A DNA stretch of 64,000 nt from Piscinibacter gummiphilus (GTDB taxonomy: Bacteria; Pseudomonadota; Gammaproteobacteria; Burkholderiales; Burkholderiaceae_C): assembly GCF_032681285.1 (NCBI RefSeq), contig NZ_CP136336.1:5195001-5259000 (forward strand), read 5' to 3'. Position 1 is the stretch's first letter. The number at the start of each line of letters is the position of its first letter. The position numbers were made by a program, and so were the translations under genes. The notes beneath the pieces were generated by a model. That model worked only from the letters and a program-made list of their open reading frames with translations. It did not search any database and was not told where the DNA came from. Shown piece after piece: positions 20,470 through 28,633 of this stretch.

Positions 20470-21712
20470 GCGCGGGCGGCGGCGGGCGCCAGCGCCGGGC
20501 TTCCTTCACCAGCGCCTCGCGCTCGCGGCGCGACACCGGCCGCAGCTGATCGGCGACCCAGGCCACACGCGCCTGGTTCGCCTCGCCGTGTCGGCCCAGC
20601 TGCGCGAGTTCGCGGTCGGGGTTGTGCAGCAGCGTCGCGAGCCACACCGCTTCGACCGGCGTGAGCTGGGCCGCCGGTTTGCGGAAGAAGTGGCGCGCTG
20701 CGGCCTGCGCGCCGCACCGGCCATCGCCCCAGGGCGCGAGCGAGAGATAGAGATTGAGCTGCCGTGCCTTGCCGAGCGTGCGGTCGAGCTCCACGGCGTA
20801 GAGCAGCTCGCGCAGCTTGCGGCCGTGATGGCGGCTGTCGCCGGTGTAGAGCAGCTTCGCGAGCTGTTGCGAGACGGTGCTGCCGCCCGCGGTCATGCCC
20901 TCCTGGCGCTGGTTGCCGAACCACGCGGCCACGATCTCCTGCAGGTCGTATCCGGGGTGTTCGTAGTAGCGCTGGTCTTCTGCAGCAATCACGGCACGCG
21001 GCAGCCACGGGCCGAAGTCCGCCGTCGCCTCGCCGCAGGCGGGCTCGGCGTTCAGCAAGGCCTCGGTGCCCAGGCCCGAGACCAGCAGGCCATCGAGCCG
21101 GGGCTTGAACTCCCACGCGTGCGACGGCCACCGCCACTGCGCCTTCACGCTCACCCGCCCTTCGATGCGCGCCTGCGTGAACTCGGGGATGTCGCGCTGG
21201 AAAAGCGCGAACGCCCGCACCGCCGGCTCGTCGGCGATGCGGAACTGCAGCACCAGCTGCTGCCGCTCGATACGCGACGACCAGCGCCCCTGCAGCGGCT
21301 CTTTCCCCTCGCCGAGGGCGAAGTGGCCCTGCAGGTTCATCTCCATGTCGGGCACCACGGTGAACTCCACACGCGCGAGCCGCAGCGGCTCGCGCCCGAG
21401 CCCGCCCACCGGCAGCGTGCAAGGCGCGCACACCGCGCGCCAGGTGTTGGGTGCGTTGACCGCCTGCCAGTGCACGGTGCCGTAGCGCGTGCGGAACTGG
21501 CGGCCTTCCATCAGGCGCAGGGTGAAGGGGTGGCTCGCGATGCGCAGCAACGCGGGCATGCTCACCTCGCGCTCGAAGGGGCCGAGCTGCACCGTGCGTG
21601 TCCACTCACCCGGCGCCGGCTGCAAGGCCCGCAGGATGAAGAACACCGCCAGCGCCAGCCCCACGAGCAGCGCACACGACAAGCCGATCAGCCACTTCAG
21701 GATGGTTTTCAC
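20420..21712 (-). CDS. Biosynthetic peptidoglycan transglycosylase (GT51) with extra periplasmic domain
   Basis: 430 residues from a GTG at 21712 that overlaps the preceding gene. One N-terminal membrane anchor (residues 5-29) is followed by about 200 periplasmic residues without a motif I recognise, and then a GT51 domain from about residue 225. Catalytic Glu245 is in VIAAEDQRYYEHPGYD, and the second signature GGSTVSQQLAKLLYTGD is intact. No transpeptidase domain follows, so this is a monofunctional glycosyltransferase that would polymerise lipid II. Ordinary MtgA is about 240 residues and lacks the long middle domain. Last gene of the exosortase operon, which suggests a specialised role. 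Confidence 0.85.
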   Translation of the reverse strand: MKTILKWLIGLSCALLVGLALAVFFILRALQPAPGEWTRTVQLGPFEREVSMPALLRIASHPFTLRLMEGRQFRTRYGTVHWQAVNAPNTWRAVCAPCTLPVGGLGREPLRLARVEFTVVPDMEMNLQGHFALGEGKEPLQGRWSSRIERQQLVLQFRIADEPAVRAFALFQRDIPEFTQARIEGRVSVKAQWRWPSHAWEFKPRLDGLLVSGLGTEALLNAEPACGEATADFGPWLPRAVIAAEDQRYYEHPGYDLQEIVAAWFGNQRQEGMTAGGSTVSQQLAKLLYTGDSRHHGRKLRELLYAVELDRTLGKARQLNLYLSLAPWGDGRCGAQAAARHFFRKPAAQLTPVEAVWLATLLHNPDRELAQLGRHGEANQARVAWVADQLRPVSRREREALVKEARRWRPPPPALKVAMAVAASQAALGR

Positions 21713-22236
21713 AACGCCCTCGCCACGGTGACGGCCCGCCACGGGCCGGTGGACTGGCCGAGCGCCGCCGCCCAGAACCAGCTCGATGCATCGGTGAAGG
21801 CTTCGCCCTTCGCGTCGACGATGCGTTCGCACACGCGAATGCGCCGGCCTTCGCGCTCGGCGACGAAGCAGCGCCACAGCTGCGCCTGCGCATCGCGCTC
21901 CAGCCGCGCCTCGGCAATCGAATAGCCGAGGGCGCGGTAGCAGTCGGCCGCCGGGTGCAGCATGCGCGTGGGCTCGCGCACCTCGCGCAACACCAGCGTG
22001 CGCTCGCCGTCGGTCATGCGCGCGATGTGGCCCGGGAAGCGCGCGGCGAAGCGGGCCTCGAAGGCGCCCAGCGCGAGCGGGCGCAACGGGCGCCCCTCCC
22101 ACGCCACCGGCCACTCGGGCGCGACCGCAGAGCCGCGCGCACCGGCGTCGGCCTCGCGCCCGAGCGGTGCCAGGGCACACGCGGCGAGGCCCAGCACCAC
22201 GCCAAGACGGGCGAGCCAGGGGTCAGGCTTGCGCAT
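21709..22236 (-). CDS. EpsI-like exosortase-associated protein (tentative)
   Basis: 175 residues. The N terminus (DPWLARLGVVLGLAACALAPL) is a signal or anchor, and the rest is likely periplasmic. The segment REPTRMLHPAADCYRALGYSI, with His94-Pro95 and Cys99, resembles the motif of the EpsI/DUF3485 proteins that accompany exosortases; Cys123 in LWRCFVAE could pair with Cys99. It overlaps the exosortase gene by 14 bases upstream and the transglycosylase gene by 4 bases downstream, so all are translationally linked. The family call rests on a short motif and context, so it is tentative; the exosortase-accessory role is inferred. Confidence 0.6.
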   Translation of the reverse strand: MRKPDPWLARLGVVLGLAACALAPLGREADAGARGSAVAPEWPVAWEGRPLRPLALGAFEARFAARFPGHIARMTDGERTLVLREVREPTRMLHPAADCYRALGYSIAEARLERDAQAQLWRCFVAEREGRRIRVCERIVDAKGEAFTDASSWFWAAALGQSTGPWRAVTVARAL

Positions 22237-23062
22237 CGCGACCTCCCCGCATCACGCCCACCACACCGGCACACACCGCCACCAGCACCACCAGGCCCAC
22301 GCCCTGATGCACCGCATCGGACACCTGCGACTGCTGCGCTTCGAGCGCCACCAGCACGCTGTTGCGCACCACGTTTCCCACGAGCACCAGCGCGCCGACG
22401 GCCGGCAGGCGCGCCAGCATCGCGCGGTCGCGCACGCCGCTGAAGGCGGCCACCACGCAGGCGCAGAAGTACGCCATCCACACCATCTGCACGCCCGAGC
22501 ACGGCGCATCGACGATCACCTGCCGCCCCTGCACCCACATCGTGGTGCCGCTGCGCTCGGCGGCGAGGCCGGCGAGCTGCAGCAACCAGGTGCTGATCTC
22601 CGCGGTGACCACCCGCAGCGGATAGCCCGCATAGAACTGCAGCGACGACACCACCGGCAAGGCCAGCACCGCCAGGCCCGCCACCGGCAGCCAGGGCTGG
22701 CCCGAGGGCATCACGCTGCGCAAGGCCGTGGCGAGCGACAGCACCGCCAGCACCGCGCCGAGCAAGGGCGGCAGGTGGAAGAGCGCGAGCGTGGCCAGCG
22801 CCGTCAAGGCCGCGGCGGCGTAGACCCACCCCTGGCGAGGTGCGCCACGCAGGAGCGGCTCGCGCCGCACGACCCAGACCAAGAGCGCCGCCAGCGCCGC
22901 CAGGCCCAGCGGGTCGTCGGACCCATCGGCGAGCCGTGCGCCGGCCCAGCGCCAGTGCGGCCAGAGGGCGGCGGCGTGCAGCCCCAGCCAGGCCAGGGGC
23001 GACACCGACTCGAAGCGCGTCTGCCAACGCGCGAGGGGATGCAGTGCGATCGCGGTGGCCAT
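22223..23062 (-). CDS. Exosortase (membrane transpeptidase of the PEP-CTERM system)
   Basis: 279 residues, about eight membrane helices. The exosortase/archaeosortase catalytic triad is clear: Cys188 in VDAPCSGVQMVWM, Arg233 in VLVGNVVRNSVLVALE and His252 in DAVHQGVGLVV. Exosortases cleave and re-ligate proteins carrying a C-terminal PEP motif, helix and Arg cluster. The gene lies 3 bases after a protein with exactly such a tail, so enzyme and probable substrate are encoded side by side. It is shorter than the EPS-linked EpsH/XrtA type and has no fused EpsI domain; a separate EpsI-like gene follows. I cannot assign the subtype letter from sequence alone. Confidence 0.9.
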   Translation of the reverse strand: MATAIALHPLARWQTRFESVSPLAWLGLHAAALWPHWRWAGARLADGSDDPLGLAALAALLVWVVRREPLLRGAPRQGWVYAAAALTALATLALFHLPPLLGAVLAVLSLATALRSVMPSGQPWLPVAGLAVLALPVVSSLQFYAGYPLRVVTAEISTWLLQLAGLAAERSGTTMWVQGRQVIVDAPCSGVQMVWMAYFCACVVAAFSGVRDRAMLARLPAVGALVLVGNVVRNSVLVALEAQQSQVSDAVHQGVGLVVLVAVCAGVVGVMRGGRDAQA

Positions 23063-23065
23063 CGT

Positions 23066-25111
23066 TCACTCCTTGCGGCGACGACGCGACGGCCACACGC
23101 CGGCCACGACCACGCCAAGCACCACCAGCAGCGCGGCAATGGCCCCCGGCTCCGGCGTGCTCGGCACTTCGGCGCCGATGGCCTGGTCGCTCACGCCTTC
23201 GGGCAGCGGCGACGGCTGGTCAACCTTCTGCGTCTGCGAAGGGTCGGGGTTGCGCACGCGCTGGTCGACGGCGATGAAGCTCGTGTATTGCGTGAGCAGG
23301 CTGTAGGTGAGGCCGAGTTCGGTGATCTGCGCCTTCTGCGTGTTGCCGCCTTCGAGCGCCTCCTGGTCGCTCAAGGCCGCGATGCGCTGGCGCGCCCACA
23401 GCTGGCGCAGGGCCGACGGGCCCTTGCCGTCTTGCTGCGCCGTCAGCACCTGGCGGTACGGGCCATCGGCGGCGCGCCCTTCGATGACGAAGCGGCCCGC
23501 CCACGCACCGCGCCACTTGCCCATCACCACCACCGGGCGGCCACCCAGCACGTCGGGCAGTTGCAGCGGCTCCACGTCGTAGGTGTCGAGGCCTTCGAAC
23601 GAGGCCTTCACCTGCGTCAGCACCGGCGCCTCGATGATGCGGCGCAGGCGCTCGGCCTGCGCGGCGGCCTGCTCGGGCTTGGTGACGATGAAGGCCTCGC
23701 CCTGGCCGGCACGCGCCATGCCCTCGATGAGGTGGCGGTTCACGCTCGTGCCGATGCCGAACGAGAACACGTTGAACTGGTTGAGGTTCTGGCGGATGAG
23801 GCGGAACACCTCGGCCTCGACGCTCACGTAGCCATCGGTCACGAAGATCACGCTGCGCGACACCTCTTCGGCCTTGGGCAGCGCGGCCACGCGCTTCAGG
23901 GCCGGCACGATCTCGGTGCTGCCGCCACCGCCCATCTCATGAATCGTGCGGATGGCCTGATCGATGTTGGCGCGCGTGGCCGGCACCGACGCCGGCGCGA
24001 GCATGCGGCTGCTGCCGGAGAAGAGCATCACGTTGAAGGTATCGCTCGGGCGCAGGCTGCCGATCAGATTGCGCAGCAGCACCTTGGCGGTGTCGAGCGG
24101 GTAGCCGTGCATCGAGCCCGAGATGTCGACCACGAAGATGTAGTCGCGCGGGTTGATCTGGCGCGACGCCACCGCCTTGGGCGGCTCGACCATCGCGAGG
24201 AAGAAGTTCTCGTCGCCCTCGCCCTCCCCGCGGTACAGCACCAGGCCCGACTCGATGCGGTCGCCGGCCAGGCGGTAGTTCAGGATGAAGTCGCGGTTGT
24301 TCGCCGGCTTCTCAGTGGGTTTGAGCGAGACGGCGACATGCGTGCTGCCCAAGCCGTCGATGACAAGCTCGTGCGAGGGCGAGGCGATCTCCTTCACCAC
24401 GAGCGGCGTGTCGAGCGACACGCGCAAGGCGAAGGAGGCGTTCGACGCGACCCCCTGCTTCAGGTACGCACCCCCGATGGCGCCGCCGTTGCCGGCCGCC
24501 GCGGCGGGGCTGTTGTAGCGCGGGCCCACCACCGTGGGGAAGACGAAGCCGTATTGCGCGTCGGTGGGGCGCAGCAGCTCGGTGTAGCGAAGCTCCACCG
24601 CCACGTCGTCGCCGGGCAGGATGTTGGCCACGTTCATCTCGAAGACGTTGGGCCGGCGCTGCTCGAGCAGCGCGCTCGTCTTGCCCTCGCGCTTGGCGGC
24701 CTGGTATTCGATGCGGGCCGCTTCCTTTTCCTTGATGCGCGCGGTGAGCACCCGGTCGCCGAGCGTCACCTTCATCGCGTAGACGGCGGCCTGCGTAGAG
24801 CCCGGGAAGACATAACGCGCCTCGATCGGGCGCTGGCCTTCGTTGCGATAGTGCTGGGTCACCGTCACGTCGGCGATGACCCCGGCGATCTTCACGTCGA
24901 CCGTGGTCGACTTGAGCGGCAGGCGGTCGGTGCCGGGCTCGTGGCTGTTGACGGCGAAGTACGGGCTCTCGGGCTTGAGGGCTTCCGAGTCGTCGGCGTG
25001 GGCCGGCGACCAGAACAGCATCAACAGCGCCGAGAAAAGCGCGAGCGCCATGCACCACAGCACACGGCCGGTGCGGCTGAGCGGTTGATAGGGGATGAGC
25101 GGGCGTGACAT
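23066..25111 (-). CDS. VIT and VWA domain protein with PEP-CTERM sorting tail
   Basis: 681 residues from the ATG at 25111, preceded by AGGAGAGG; a longer form adds six codons. Signal peptide residues 13-39, VIT (inter-alpha-trypsin/vault) domain about 50-185, and VWA domain about 322-500 with an intact MIDAS: DISGSMHG (Asp329, Ser331, Ser333), STEIVPAL and FVTDGYVS. The C terminus, from residue 652, reads TPEPG, then a hydrophobic helix, then WPSRRRRKE, which is the tripartite PEP-CTERM signal. Similar VIT/VWA proteins in marine proteobacteria carry sortase signals instead; here an exosortase gene follows 3 bases later. Expected role: an envelope-anchored, metal-dependent adhesion or binding protein. 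Confidence 0.9.
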   Translation of the reverse strand: MSRPLIPYQPLSRTGRVLWCMALALFSALLMLFWSPAHADDSEALKPESPYFAVNSHEPGTDRLPLKSTTVDVKIAGVIADVTVTQHYRNEGQRPIEARYVFPGSTQAAVYAMKVTLGDRVLTARIKEKEAARIEYQAAKREGKTSALLEQRRPNVFEMNVANILPGDDVAVELRYTELLRPTDAQYGFVFPTVVGPRYNSPAAAAGNGGAIGGAYLKQGVASNASFALRVSLDTPLVVKEIASPSHELVIDGLGSTHVAVSLKPTEKPANNRDFILNYRLAGDRIESGLVLYRGEGEGDENFFLAMVEPPKAVASRQINPRDYIFVVDISGSMHGYPLDTAKVLLRNLIGSLRPSDTFNVMLFSGSSRMLAPASVPATRANIDQAIRTIHEMGGGGSTEIVPALKRVAALPKAEEVSRSVIFVTDGYVSVEAEVFRLIRQNLNQFNVFSFGIGTSVNRHLIEGMARAGQGEAFIVTKPEQAAAQAERLRRIIEAPVLTQVKASFEGLDTYDVEPLQLPDVLGGRPVVVMGKWRGAWAGRFVIEGRAADGPYRQVLTAQQDGKGPSALRQLWARQRIAALSDQEALEGGNTQKAQITELGLTYSLLTQYTSFIAVDQRVRNPDPSQTQKVDQPSPLPEGVSDQAIGAEVPSTPEPGAIAALLVVLGVVVAGVWPSRRRRKE

Positions 25112-25269
25112 GGATCCTCTCCTGGGCAAGCCACCGGGCGGTGGTGGTGAGAAGAGGATCGGCGCCGTGCTCGAAGCCGGTTTGAAGCCTGAGAGCGGCT
25201 GTGTGAAGACTGCGTGAACGGCAAGACAGCCGCGATACTGGCGCCTCGATCAACCCGGAGGAGACCCTG

Positions 25270-25503
25270 ATGAAACACCTGATCCTGTCGGCCACCCTGC
25301 TGGCCCTCGCCACCCCCACGTTCGCCGCGAGCAAGCCTTGCGACGAGCTGAAGACGGAGATCGCCGCCAAGCTCGACGAGAAGAAGGTCACCGGCTACAA
25401 GCTCGACATCGTCGACACCGAGAAGGTGGGTGACGCCAAGGTCGTGGGCAGCTGCGACGGCGGCAAGAAGAAGATCGTCTACGGGCGCGCCGCCGCGAAG
25501 TAA
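25270..25503 (+). CDS. DUF1161 family small periplasmic protein
   Basis: 77 residues. Signal peptide MKHLILSATLLALATPTFAA, then SKPCDELKTEIAAKLDEKKVT and VGSCDGGKKKIVYGR, the complete DUF1161 pattern with two cysteines that probably form a disulphide. A GGAGGAG ribosome-binding site precedes the ATG. Function unknown in all members. It is divergent from the VIT/VWA gene, with about 160 bases between the starts holding both promoters, and convergent with creC. Confidence 0.88.
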   Translation: MKHLILSATLLALATPTFAASKPCDELKTEIAAKLDEKKVTGYKLDIVDTEKVGDAKVVGSCDGGKKKIVYGRAAAK

Positions 25504-25511
25504 GGCACGCC

Positions 25512-26951
25512 TCAGGCGCCGCCGTCGCCCAGCGGCAGGCTGAGCGTGGCCAGCGCGCCGCCCCCCGGCGCGTTGGCCAGCGTGACGCGGCCTTCATGCA
25601 GCTCGGCGATCTCCTTCACGAAGGGCAGGCCGAGCCCGGTGCTCTTCTTGCGCGACTGCGGCCGCGCGAGCGAATAGAACTTCTCGAACACCTTGTCTCC
25701 GGCGTAGTCGGGGATGCCCGGCCCGTGGTCGCGCACCGTCAGCTCGGCCTGGCGGCCCTTGCGGTGCAGCGCCAGGGTCACGGTGCCACCGGCCGGCGAG
25801 AAGTCAAGCGCGTTGTCGACGAGATTGGAGACGGCACGCTGCAGCAGGAAGGCATCGCCTTGTACCGTGGCGTCGTCGCCGTCTTCCAGCACCACCTGCA
25901 GGCCGCGCGCCGCCGCGGCGGGCTGCACGCTCGCCACCAGCTCCTGCAAGAGCGCACGCAAGGGCACGGCCACCGGCGCGTCGAGCGTGCGGCGCGATTC
26001 GAGCGCGGTGAGTTCCATCATGCGATCGACCAGCTCCTGGATGCGCTGCGTCTCGCGCACGATGTTCGCCACGAAGCGTGCGCGGTCGGCATCGGGCATC
26101 GGCTCTTGCAGCAGCTCGGCGGCACCGCGGATCGCCGAGAGCGGGCTCTTCACCTCATGCGTGAGCGTCTGCACGTAGTCGGCCACGTAGTTGCGGCCGG
26201 CGAGCGCATCGCGCATCTCGTCGTAGGCCGCGCCGATCGCCTTCAGCGCACGCCGCGTGAGCCGCGGCAGGCTGAAGCTGCGCTGCGCCTTCACGTAGCG
26301 CACGTAGTCGGCCACCACGCCGAACGGCCGCACCAGCCACACCGAGAGGATCACCACCAGCAGCAGCACCGCCACCACCGAGGTGGTGCCCACGAGCAGC
26401 GTCTTGCGCCGCGCCGCCTGCACGAACTGGCCGAAGCTCTGCACCGGCTTGCCCACGCTCACCGCGCCGACGATGGCGCCACCCACGCGGATGGGTGCCG
26501 CCACGTACATCACCGAGCTGCTGGCGTCACCTTCCACGTCGGGCGTGGTGCGCGCGCCGTACTCGCCCTGCAGGGCACGGCGGATGTCGCGCCAGAGCGA
26601 GTGGTCGGCGCCGAGCGAGCGGTTGGTCGAATCGAACACCACCGTGCCGCCCCGGTCGACCACCGTCATGCGCAGCTCGACGCGGGTCTTCTCGAAGCCG
26701 TAGATGTCGGCCTTGAAGCGGCGCGCGTAGAGCGCCTGGAACACCGGGCCGAGGGCCTCGACCTGCAGCGTGCCGTCGCGCGACGAGCCTTCGAGCAGGG
26801 TCGCCATCAGCTGCGCGGTCTCAACCAGGTTTTCCTCGGCCGACTCGCGGTAGCGCGGGTCGATGTCCTGCAGCTGCCGGTACATCAGGAGGCCTACGCC
26901 GATGGCGTAGGCCAGGAGGATCCCGAGGAAGATCCGGGTGCGTTTGCTCAC
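25512..26951 (-). CDS. creC: Two-component sensor histidine kinase CreC
   Basis: 479 residues, matching E. coli CreC (474). Membrane helix near residues 8-25, periplasmic sensor domain (about 30-185), second helix (VVAVLLLVVILSVWLV), HAMP-like linker, then a HisKA box with phospho-acceptor His in TLTHEVKSPLSAIRGAAEL. The HATPase domain shows N box SNLVDNALDF, G1 VRDHGPGIPD and G2 STGLGLPFV. CreC responds to growth-medium changes and to acetate/fermentation state in enterics. Its start overlaps the creB stop (ATGA), giving translational coupling. Confidence 0.92.
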   Translation of the reverse strand: MSKRTRIFLGILLAYAIGVGLLMYRQLQDIDPRYRESAEENLVETAQLMATLLEGSSRDGTLQVEALGPVFQALYARRFKADIYGFEKTRVELRMTVVDRGGTVVFDSTNRSLGADHSLWRDIRRALQGEYGARTTPDVEGDASSSVMYVAAPIRVGGAIVGAVSVGKPVQSFGQFVQAARRKTLLVGTTSVVAVLLLVVILSVWLVRPFGVVADYVRYVKAQRSFSLPRLTRRALKAIGAAYDEMRDALAGRNYVADYVQTLTHEVKSPLSAIRGAAELLQEPMPDADRARFVANIVRETQRIQELVDRMMELTALESRRTLDAPVAVPLRALLQELVASVQPAAAARGLQVVLEDGDDATVQGDAFLLQRAVSNLVDNALDFSPAGGTVTLALHRKGRQAELTVRDHGPGIPDYAGDKVFEKFYSLARPQSRKKSTGLGLPFVKEIAELHEGRVTLANAPGGGALATLSLPLGDGGA

Positions 26952-27649
26952 ACGGGCAAGGCGGGCGGGAGGTCTTCAGCCAGCGCATAGCCGCTGCCGC
27001 GGTGCGTGCGGATCGGCTCGAGCGTCGGCGCCACCGTCTTCATCTTGGCGCGCAGCGTCTTCACGTGGGCATCGACGGTGCGGTCCAGGCTCTCGGTGTC
27101 GTCGCCCCACACGCGGGCCAGCAGCGTGTCGCGGCTGAACACATGGCCGGGGCGCGAGGCCAAGGTCTGCAACAGGCCGAACTCGTAGCGAGAGAGTTCG
27201 AGCGGCTTGCCGTAGAAGCGGATCTGGCGTTTGCCGTCGTCCACCACCAGCGGCAATGCCGGCGCCGCAGGGGCCGCGGCCGCCTTGGCACTGCGCCGCA
27301 GGATGGAGCGCACCCGCGCCACCAGCTCGCGCGGCGAGAAGGGTTTGGCCACGTAGTCATCGGCGCCGAGCTCCAGGCCGACCACGCGGTCGATCTCGTC
27401 GCTGCGCGCGGTGAGGAAGACCACCGGCACATCGGCCACCTCACGCAGGCGCTTGAACACCTCGAACCCGCTGGTGTCGGGCAGGCCGACGTCGAGGATC
27501 ACCAGGGCCGGCGGCTGCACCTTGAACTGCGACAGCGCCTCCTCGCCCGTCGCGGCCCAGGCGGGTTCGAACCCGTCCGTCCGCAACGCGTACTGCAACG
27601 TGTCGGCGATGCCGGGCTCGTCCTCGACGATGAGGACCCTGGGCTTCAT
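26948..27649 (-). CDS. creB: Response regulator CreB (OmpR/PhoB type)
   Basis: 233 residues. Receiver domain with the acidic pair in IVEDEPG, phospho-acceptor Asp in [13 protein letters not shown], Thr in [10 protein letters not shown] and Lys in [13 protein letters not shown]. The C-terminal winged helix (residues about 135-225: [54 protein letters not shown]) binds DNA. It overlaps the cysK stop upstream and the creC start downstream, each by four bases, so cysK-creB-creC is a single coupled operon. Confidence 0.93.
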   Translation of the reverse strand: MKPRVLIVEDEPGIADTLQYALRTDGFEPAWAATGEEALSQFKVQPPALVILDVGLPDTSGFEVFKRLREVADVPVVFLTARSDEIDRVVGLELGADDYVAKPFSPRELVARVRSILRRSAKAAAAPAAPALPLVVDDGKRQIRFYGKPLELSRYEFGLLQTLASRPGHVFSRDTLLARVWGDDTESLDRTVDAHVKTLRAKMKTVAPTLEPIRTHRGSGYALAEDLPPALPV

Positions 27650-28566
27650 TCGTTCGGCAAGAAACCTTCGATGGACAGGTAGCGCTCGCCGGTGTCGTAG
27701 TTGAAGCCGAGCACCGTCGCGCCCTTGGCGATGTCCGGCAGCTTCTGCGAAATGGCGGCCAGCGTGGCGCCCGACGAGATGCCCACCAGCAGCCCCTCTT
27801 CACGCGCCGAACGGCGAGCCATTTCCTTCGCCGCCTCGGCCTCGACCTGGATCACCCCATCGAGCAGGTCGGTGTGCAGGTTCTTCGGGATGAAGCCGGC
27901 ACCGATGCCCTGGATCGGGTGCGGGCTCGGCTTGCCGCCGCTGATCACGGGCGAGGCGGTGGGCTCGACCGCGAACACCTTGAGCTTGGGCCACAGGCCC
28001 TTCAGCACCTTGGCGCAGCCGGTGATGTGGCCGCCGGTGCCCACGCCGGTGATCAGCACGTCGACGCCGGCCGGGAAGTCGGCCGCGATCTCCTGCGCGG
28101 TGGTGCGCACGTGCACGTCGATGTTGGCGGCGTTGTCGAACTGCTGCGGCATCCACGCGCCGGGCGTCGCCTCGACGATCTCGGTGGCCTTGGCGATGGC
28201 GCCGTTCATGCCCTTCTCGCGCGGGGTGAGCACGAAGCTCGCACCATAGGCGAGCATCAGGCGGCGGCGCTCGACGCTCATGCTCTCGGGCATCACGAGG
28301 ACGAGCTTGTAGCCCTTGACGGCGGCGACCATCGCGAGCCCCACGCCGGTGTTGCCCGAGGTCGGCTCGACGATGGTGCCGCCGGCCTTCAGGGTGCCGT
28401 TGGCTTCGGCCGCCTCGATCATCGAGAGGGCGATGCGGTCCTTGATCGAGCCGCCTGGGTTGGCACGCTCGCTCTTCACGTACACGCTGTGCGTGTTGCC
28501 GAACAGGCGGTTGATGCGGATGTGCGGCGTGTTGCCGATGGTCTGCAGGACGTTCTGGGCGAGCAT
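27646..28566 (-). CDS. cysK: Cysteine synthase A (O-acetylserine sulfhydrylase)
   Basis: 306 residues. PLP-dependent enzyme making L-cysteine from O-acetylserine and sulfide. The Schiff-base lysine is in [20 protein letters not shown], the substrate loop is [13 protein letters not shown], and the phosphate-binding loop is [10 protein letters not shown]. The PLP N1 contact serine is in [10 protein letters not shown]. Length and motifs are typical of CysK. A strong AGGAGA site precedes the ATG. It is the first gene of the operon with creBC, an association I do not know from enterics. Confidence 0.93.
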   Translation of the reverse strand: MLAQNVLQTIGNTPHIRINRLFGNTHSVYVKSERANPGGSIKDRIALSMIEAAEANGTLKAGGTIVEPTSGNTGVGLAMVAAVKGYKLVLVMPESMSVERRRLMLAYGASFVLTPREKGMNGAIAKATEIVEATPGAWMPQQFDNAANIDVHVRTTAQEIAADFPAGVDVLITGVGTGGHITGCAKVLKGLWPKLKVFAVEPTASPVISGGKPSPHPIQGIGAGFIPKNLHTDLLDGVIQVEAEAAKEMARRSAREEGLLVGISSGATLAAISQKLPDIAKGATVLGFNYDTGERYLSIEGFLPNE

Positions 28567-28633
28567 GGCGGTCTCCTGGAGGGTTCGCGGGGGAAGGTGC
28601 GGCTGATTATGGGACGGCAGAGATAATCCCTCG

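Noticed and set aside
21962..25108. Open frame of 1048 codons on the plus strand
   Set aside because: Antisense to the exosortase operon. No domain is recognisable, and the opposite strand carries exosortase, VIT and VWA motifs.
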